Assembly: GCF_030247195.1 (NCBI RefSeq)
Contig: NC_080671.1
Coordinates: 3,872,501 to 3,936,500 of the forward strand
From: Topomyia yanbarensis
Lineage: Eukaryota > Arthropoda > Insecta > Diptera > Culicidae
Reading direction: 5' to 3'
Length of the DNA: 64,000 nucleotides
Below the pieces are notes generated by a model, which was not told where the DNA came from, searched no databases, and saw nothing but the letters and a program-made list of their open reading frames with translations. Each line of letters opens with the position of its first letter. Position 1 is the stretch's first letter. The position numbers were made by a program, and so were the translations under genes. This document shows, piece after piece, positions 57,436 through 64,000 of this stretch.

Positions 57436-58430
57436 TTTTCTAAGAAGCGTGAACCAGCACAACTACACCTTCTATTAATGGGTCAAACTATCGCTCAGGT
57501 CTTCACAGTAAAATATCAGGGGGTCTGGTTCGACTCGAAGGGTACTTGGGGGTGCTATATCAGGTATCTGAAACAGGAATGCCAACAAAGGATCAATTTT
57601 CTTCGTACAATAACCGGATCATGATGGGGTGCCCACCCAGAAGACCTAATTAGGATGTATCAAACAATGATACTTTCGGTAATGGAATAAGGATTCTTCT
57701 GCTTTCGCTCCGCTGCGAACATACATTTCATCAAACTCGAAAGAATTCAGTATCGTTGTTTGCGTATCGCCTTAGGCTGCATGCAGTCGACCCATACGAT
57801 GAGTCTCGAAGTCCCGCTGAAAAATCGATTTTGGGATCTCTCACATCGATTGCTCATTCGATGCGATATCTTGAATCCGGTCCCGAGCAGAGCCTGACAA
57901 CAAATTGAAAACTAAACTAAATCCGGGTCAATATGACCCGCTAACACAGTTACGAATACATTTTTGTACAGCCCTTCTGAATCAGGAATGTCCGAAAATT
58001 TGTGACTCTATTAAAAATCGTTGCTCTTAATGAAAGAGGAAAAGTCAAGAAATTCCAAACTTCTAGCACATTTGAAAGTACATTTTGGATCATATTAACC
58101 CCAACACCTAAAGAAGGTTATTGAGTTTCCTTGTTACCGGGCGCCCAGAGACTCCTAAAATCTTGCATCGCGTGCGAATTGCAGTAAAATTTCAAATCCC
58201 TATCTTTACTAACAATCTCCCTCCTCCCGTGATACTTGTAGAATGTGCCGTAGTATATACGGTATCTAGCAAAAGCGGACTAACATTCCTTCCCTTTCCT
58301 GCTAATGTAAGTTCGGGCCTGCCGGCGCCGTTATTGAACAATAAAAATTTGAGATGATCAGAAGTTGCACATTGAAGGATGATTTGTTACTTCCAAGTAT
58401 TACCATCTATTGATTCTCTGTGCAATTTCA
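57436..58430 (+). mobile_element. LINE C-terminal and 3' UTR fragment
   Basis: 57510-57890 translates as a LINE C-terminal region (VWFDSKGTWGCYIRYLKQ, RINFLRTITGS, KLERIQYRCLRIALGCMQS) with stops at several places. 58281-58340 carries the CTAACATTCCTTCCC and CCGGCGCCGTTATTG block also seen near 28290, so it is probably the 3' UTR of the same family. It lies directly after the truncated gypsy integrase. Confidence 0.65.
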
Positions 58431-58632
58431 GCTAGTTCCGATCAATAACGAAATAGCAACCAGGTGTGGTCGCACAAGCTACCATAACCATGTTCACTTT
58501 CACAATTTTACTCATTGTTTGGTTGCTATGAGTCGCTGGGAGGAAAATACCAATTAAAATGATGGTTAGAAAGATGCTCTCTCTGAATAAAATAAGCGTC
58601 AAGTATGGTGCTTCCCCGGTATAATAACTTAC

Positions 58633-59946
58633 TTGATATTTCTGTGCTTCGGCCTTCGAACGCATTTTCTTCTTCTTGGTATTGATCCAACCGGCCGCAA
58701 AGTCCGGTCCGAGTGTAGTTTCCGCCGTAAAGGTGTGCTTCGTACCACGATTACTCTCGAAGATGAATCCTGGTAGTTCGTCCTGCAGAATCGTAACCTG
58801 GTGCCCTTCCGAGTTGTTGATATGTAGCTGATGTTCCTTCTGACTCTGCAGTACCCAATTGCCAACAACAATCCGCGAAAGGCTTGGAGTCGACAGAATC
58901 GGTTGCGACACGGTCCCCTGACGGACGGCACCGCGGGCTCGCTGTAGCTTCTCCAAAAATTCACCGCGATTCTCTGTGAATGTAGAACGAGTATTGGTTG
59001 TTCATTTTTCATTAATTTAAGGATTATCAAGTTACAGAGCTACAGATCAAACAGGACAAATCAGTTGGGACTAATATTTGGCTCGCATATTGGTGGAAAA
59101 TGTGTTGTGTGCGTGTGTGTTTGTCAGTGGCTATTATAATGATGATGATTTTGTCTAGTCTCACCTTCGCCGGCTAAGGAATCCGCACTCCTACCCTTGC
59201 CTAGAAATAAGAACATTGAAATTGAGAACAAACGGAAATTTAAATCAACAAAAATATCGATTGCATCGCGACACAACACTGAACGAAAATGTTTCTGCGG
59301 AATCATGAACGAGACACCGGCAAGAATGTCACAATGAATGCGTAGCCATATGCAGAAGCCCAATTGTCATGCAAATTAATCTGTCCAGTAAGAGTAGTAG
59401 ATCATGCAAACACACAGACAGGAGTGGCACACGTTATTTTCACACAAAAAAATAACAGAAAAACCGTTACTAACCTGAACTGTCGCTTCCATTCTCCGGA
59501 CTGCCGCTGGAGTACATCGTAGCCAATTTACCATCCAATATGAACCGGAACCAACCGTTGGACCCATTCGATAGCTCCAATGCGGCTGAATCGGACCACA
59601 CATACAGACAGTCCCGTCCACGACAAATACTCCAATCCCGCCAATGATACGCCTTGCCTGGGAGAATTTCTTTGGCATCTTCCACTGTACTGGTCGCCAC
59701 AGCTACGACCAAGTTGTTGGTCGGAACGGCCGGAACCGGCGACTGGTCCTGTGTGGATGATTTCGAGTCTTCTGATTTAATCACGTCGGTGTTATCTCCC
59801 TCACCACCGAAGCTAGGATCTCCCATCAAGGCTTGTACCTTGGAGAACACCCCAAGCCGGGCAAAGTGATCGAGGAAATCGTTCTGTGTCTTCGACATCA
59901 ACTCCTCGATGATGGTTAGTACCACCAAGTGACCATCTTCATCGTC
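58633..59946 (-). CDS. Hectd1: HECTD1, upstream exons (partial gene)
   Basis: On -, exon 59946-59475 begins [17 protein letters not shown] and includes [16 protein letters not shown] and the conserved [20 protein letters not shown] and [20 protein letters not shown] blocks. Exon 58973-58633 continues [44 protein letters not shown] and ends EAQKYQ before GTAAGT. It splices across 13.9 kb to 44718 ([13 protein letters not shown]), in phase. With the C-terminal exons this gives 2,194 residues in the window. The N-terminus (armadillo and ankyrin regions in the family) lies beyond 59946, and no further exon was found up to 64000. Confidence 0.93.
59165..59200 (-). other. Hectd1: HECTD1 36-nt candidate cassette microexon
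   Basis: Between exons 59475 and 58973, a 36-nt block on - is bounded by TTTCTAG and GTGAGA. Its phase (2 + 33 + 1) fits both neighbours, so inclusion adds 12 residues, [12 protein letters not shown], between [12 protein letters not shown] and ENRGEF without changing the frame. Skipping also stays in frame. The splice sites are seen; use in transcripts is inferred. Confidence 0.6.
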
Positions 59947-59959
59947 CTACAGTGGATAG

Positions 59960-61205
59960 GAAGTGAAAAAAGCAAATCGGTATTAACATGACGAAGATCG
60001 ACGATTCGATAGGATTTGCATGTCGGTAACGAGTTTTGAAAAGTTAGCAAAATACACACAATCACTCGCTTGATTTTAGTGCTTAGTTTGGTAGTAGTAG
60101 CAGGGATACAACAATGTAATAAACAATTGATCAGAGTGAAAACGGAAGGAAAAGCAATAACAACCGCGATATGGTTTGCTCTTCCACGTTTGTGTGCGCT
60201 ACCGTTGGTAAATGCCAATAGATGGGAACAATAAAGTGTTTAATTGGACAAAGGGGGGATACAACTTCTTTCTACTTAACGAATTTAATAGCATGATTAT
60301 TGCAGTGTTTCGTGTTACTATTAGTGACGACCGTAATTAAAATACGAGCAAATGTCTGACAAACAATATTTACAATAATTGCCTCTCACATGGGATGACG
60401 TTTCTGATGCAACGTTATTATAGGACTACATTTTTTGGTTTTAAACAATAGCAGCAATAGTTGAGAATAATGATAATGTGGCCAACATCAAGGTTTGGTT
60501 GACATAATGAAAACTGATGATGAACTATTTTTTTGCACATTTCAACAGGTTTTTGTTCAGTAAATTTAATGGATCTACGAAGAATTGCGAATAGCTTTGG
60601 AATGATTACCTCTCTCAAAACATCACTGTAATCAACTAGTCATTTTACTCAAGATTTTCAGCCTGAATTTTGTGTGTTAAATTTTGTTGTCTAGTTGATT
60701 ATTATTGATAAAGTCGAACGGTTGAGCATTGAATTCATCTCCTCAGTAACTAGCATCAACTTGGGACCATTTAAGCGATAAATCGAAACAATTTTTTTTG
60801 TGAACGTCCAAATCAAATGGTTAGTTCCGAGTGATTTTTGGCTGATTAATAAGCGAAAAAGAACCCTTGTTTTTTAGTGTGGGAAGCGAACGCCTGGCAC
60901 ACCCATATGGAAAACAATTAGATTAAACTTCTTCGCTTGCTTTCCGAGACATCACTCGGGATCAGTCTGTTGCTTTAGGTTTGCACACAACTTGTGTGCT
61001 GTTTGTATTTTGTGCGATCATGGGCGCTATAACCTAACCGTAGGTGGGATGGCGGACACAAACAAACCCCGACATGCCTGTTCTTCGACGAGACAGTACA
61101 TCAGTGCAGGCCCAATAGCCGCTCAGAAAACAAAACAATTTGTGGAGCTTTTTGACGGAACACTGAAAATAAATAAAAATAAAGAGACTCTCCTTATTTT
61201 TGTTT
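59960..61205. other. Gene-free stretch upstream of the last visible HECTD1 exon
   Basis: No further HECTD1 exon, RNA gene or element was recognised. It is presumably intronic for HECTD1, if the gene continues past the window end. Confidence 0.4.
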
Positions 61206-61209
61206 AAGA

Positions 61210-62280
61210 AAACACGGATCGAAAAAATCGGCACAAGCCCAAGCGACGATTGGAAACTTGGAACATGGAACTACAAGTCGCTTGTTTTCCCAACTCGCAA
61301 CTTCGAAGTCGTAGTATTACAGGAATTTTGTTAGCGGGACAGAAGGTGTAGAAAAACGGGCCTCGAGTGGCCACATTTTATCCGAGAGAAACCGTGTTTA
61401 CAGTGCTAAGCAAGATGCGCCAACGTTTGATCAAGTGACATGCGAGCTTCTAAAAGGATATGTGTAGTGAGGATCAAAGGTCGTTTCATCAACTACATCA
61501 TCATAAACGTGCATTGCCCTCACGAAGATTATTTTTATGCACGTCTGGAGCATTCCTATGGCAGCTGCCCGCAGCGGGATGTTAAGCTCGTTATTGGCGA
61601 CACGAATGCTCAGATAGGCTGTAAGGGTATGTATAAACCAGTCAGCGAACCGGACAGTCCGTTCCAAATGACAACGAAGCGCGAATTTCGCAGCATTTCG
61701 AAGAATGATAGTCCGAAGTACCTTCGAGGGTGTTGCAGCCCCGTGCGAAAGTAAACGAAGAATTATACAGAAAAGCGTGGAATCGAAAAAATCGATATGT
61801 CGGTGTAGAAAGCGCTTACAAGAAGATCGGATTAGCGAGGCGATGAGGCAGCTGTACCGCGTTAACGACACACGGAAATTTTACGAGAAGGTGAGGCTAG
61901 GTGCCACAAGCCGACATGTGCCGAGACGCTAACGGGAACTTTTGAACGAGTGTAAGATGATCGAAAGGTGGAAGCAGTATAATGACGTACGTCTAAATGG
62001 CGAAGCAGTAGACGACCAGAGAAGCATAAGAATCAGCCTGGGCACACAAGCAACCGACGACAGATTGCCAGGACCGGATCTACCTGTGATTGAGAAGATC
62101 GGATGGTTGAGAAATATTAAAGCCGCTGCAATGATCAACTGTCATGTGAGCTGCTCAAACACGGCGAAGAGGAACTTGCTAGTGCACTTCACTAGGTGGA
62201 ACGAAGAGATTTTACCGGAGGATTGGATAGAGACTATAAAAAGGGCGATAAATTGGATTGCTGCAGCTACCGAGTAATCA
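61210..62280 (+). mobile_element. Non-LTR element remnant: endonuclease and linker
   Basis: 61245-61340 resembles the start of an APE-type endonuclease (LGTWN, VVVLQE). 61440-61670 carries INVHCPHEDYFYARLE and KLVIGDTNAQIG. 61940-62275 carries MIERWKQYNDVRLNGEA and DRLPGPDL, then EILPEDWIETIK. Multiple stops and shifts. Same family as 235-1680; the RT part is absent here. Confidence 0.75.
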
Positions 62281-62439
62281 CCGACATTGCTGAACGTCGC
62301 GCCTACAAGGTGCTCTCCCGGCGCTCGTGATGGGGTCTTTCGAACTCACTTCTCAGTCGAGTATTTTCCTTTGAATGATAATCCGCTCTCTGAAAACCTT
62401 TTGCTTCCTATCATACAGTCGCATACAGCACATGATTTG

Positions 62440-62844
62440 ATTTTCTGTTCGTCTACCACCAGAACGATCGCGGAATGAAAAGTAAATCGCAGGTCTTCTT
62501 GCTTGCTCTCACTTCCTGCGACTACGACATTATCGTTCTCACCGAAACCTGACTACGTGTTGATATATTGAACGCCGAGCTATCGACGAACTCCGCAATC
62601 TACCGATGCGAACGAAACTCTTCTACTAGCCCGCAGTCGTGGTGTTCTAATAGGGACCAAGAAAAATCTAACTGGGACTGTACTAAAGATGCCGGATGTG
62701 AAAGTTTGAAACAGATTGTCGTACACGTTTCACTGCCGGACCGATCTTTGTATGTTTGCTGCATTTATCTGAGGTCGCACAACGATCTGACATGCACAAC
62801 TTTTACTCTTCTGCGATCCCAAACATTCTTGAGAAAGCTTACAG
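62440..62844 (+). mobile_element. Jockey-like LINE endonuclease fragment
   Basis: In mixed frames: SCDYDIIVLTETW, YRCERNSSTSPQS, GVLIGTKKNL and VHVSLPDRSLYVCCIYL, all parts of an endonuclease domain. It ends at the trinucleotide repeat. Confidence 0.7.
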
Positions 62845-62928
<84 letters not shown>

Positions 62929-62954
62929 ATTTTTATTATTATTATTATTATTAT
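62845..62954. repeat. (ATT)n microsatellite
   Basis: About 110 bp of ATT units, interrupted near 62926. It separates LINE fragments of opposite orientation. It gives spurious poly-Tyr and poly-Leu frames. Confidence 0.95.
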
Positions 62955-63001
62955 CTTTATTCTTTCATCTGACTATTGTCTACATGAAATAAAACTTAAA
63001 C

Positions 63002-64000
63002 CTATTGGTTGGTGAAACACGACGAAGTTCTCGATTCGAGCTTGACACGAAGAGACCTACCAGTCAGATAAGATTTCAGCCATTGAACAAAGCGCTCCGA
63101 TGCACCTAGCTTGGATAACTTAGCTAAAAGAATATCATGATTAATCGAATCAAACGCTGCCTTTAGATCGGTGTAAATAACGTCCACTTGTGTCCCGCGC
63201 TCCAAGTGTTCAAAACAGGTAGTAGTGAAATCGAGAAGATTCGTTGTGACGGATCGTCCAGGCATGAATCCATGTTGGTCGCTAGAAATGTAGCTTTTGG
63301 CACTCTCGAGAATAATGCCACTCACAATAATCTCGAAGATTTTTGATGCCGCAGATAAACTGGTGATCCCTCCGCCTGTCTCCTTTTTTATGGACAGGAA
63401 CCATGAACGGCTTCCAAATTGCAGGAAATTTCGAATCAGCGAACGATTGGTTGAATATTCTGCATAGCGGTTCTGCAAGGGCACCAATGTTACGGCATAG
63501 CACCACAGAAGGAATGCCGTCAGGGCCAGGCGAGAATGTACTTTTTAATTTCTTTGCGGCTTTTGTAACCATTGCAGGTGTAACCTCAAAGCTATCAAAA
63601 TCTAATAGGTTACCTGGAACATTTAATAGTGCTAAATCCAGTTCTGATGACGTAACCGATTGCGCAGCAAATATCGACGAAAAATGAGTAGCAAACAATT
63701 CGCATTTCTCATCGCTTATTGATGACTCCACATTGGGGAGAAAAATATTAGATGGAATTGAGGAAAGCTTTCTCTTCGAGTTCACATAGTTCCAAAATTT
63801 TTTTGGATTTCGTTTCAACCCAGATTGCACCCGCAAAACGTACGATTTATACAGCGAGGAATTCAGCTGACGATACTCATTACATGCAAGATGAAAGTTA
63901 CGTTTGTTTTCAAGTGAGGGGTGATGTCGTAACCTACGCTGGGAAGCGTTACGTTTCCGTTTTAACCCATTATTGCCCAATCTACTATATATAGTAGGTG
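63002..64000 (-). mobile_element. Jockey-like LINE reverse transcriptase, cut at both ends
   Basis: On -, starting beyond the window: KNPKKFWNYVNSKRK near 63790, FSPGPDGIPSVVL near 63520, then, after a frameshift near 63390, KIFEIIVSGIILE, QHGFMPGRS and motif A (VIYTDLKAAFDSINHD). The frame stops at 63002 just after SSCFTNQ, before the catalytic YxDD. The 3' half of the ORF is missing. Confidence 0.8.

Noticed and set aside
62568..62992. Frames with long poly-Tyr or poly-Leu tails
   Set aside because: Translation of the (ATT)n microsatellite; not protein.
62440..64000. Twin-priming LINE insertion
   Set aside because: In twin priming the inverted 5' part precedes the sense 3' part. Here the order on the RT strand is the reverse, so this model does not fit.

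Overview
The window looks like nuclear DNA of an insect, most likely a mosquito (inference). It is AT-rich and holds three conserved animal genes with GT-AG introns: a PIWI-clade Argonaute, cytosolic malate dehydrogenase and the HECT ubiquitin ligase HECTD1. These sit in a dense mass of nested mobile elements of kinds common in culicine mosquito genomes: non-LTR elements, Ty3/gypsy elements, hAT-, IS630/Tc1- and P-like DNA elements and many hairpin MITEs. No bacterial operons, CRISPR arrays, rRNA or tRNA genes were seen.

Layout. 1-8.3 kb: a decayed non-LTR element, hairpins, two apparently identical 2,529-bp copies of a CACTG/CAGTG-ended unit separated by 52 bp, and a nested perfect palindrome. 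8.6-12.9 kb: a PIWI/Aubergine-type gene on +, five coding exons, 879 aa. 13.9-21.4 kb: a diverged segmental duplication with MITEs, an array of ~400-450-bp repeats and a LINE fragment. 21.7-23.9 kb: Mdh1 on -, three coding exons, 333 aa; the first coding exon holds only the ATG. 24.3-27.6 kb: a 5'-truncated Ty3/gypsy element with a 974-codon open pol frame and a 3' LTR. 29-31.4 kb: a dead IS630/Tc1-like transposase split by two younger DNA elements with exact 7-bp and 8-bp target duplications. 31.5-36 kb: an unrecognised pseudogene on -, split by a 3.2-kb long-inverted-repeat element that carries its own MITEs. 38.8-59.9 kb: HECTD1 on -, with its N-terminus outside the window. A 13.9-kb HECTD1 intron is filled with satellite-like arrays and a second Ty3/gypsy element, itself cut by a 771-bp MITE. 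60-64 kb: more non-LTR fragments and a trinucleotide microsatellite.

The host genes are not functionally linked by position. The PIWI gene lies among the kind of elements that piRNA pathways silence, which may be coincidence. The best leads are: the six-copy dyad motif inside a putative intron of the second gypsy element; the palindrome just upstream of the PIWI gene; a frame-preserving 36-nt microexon in HECTD1; two P-like MITEs with 7-bp duplications; and the 3.2-kb inverted-repeat element whose direct removal re-opens a reading frame.
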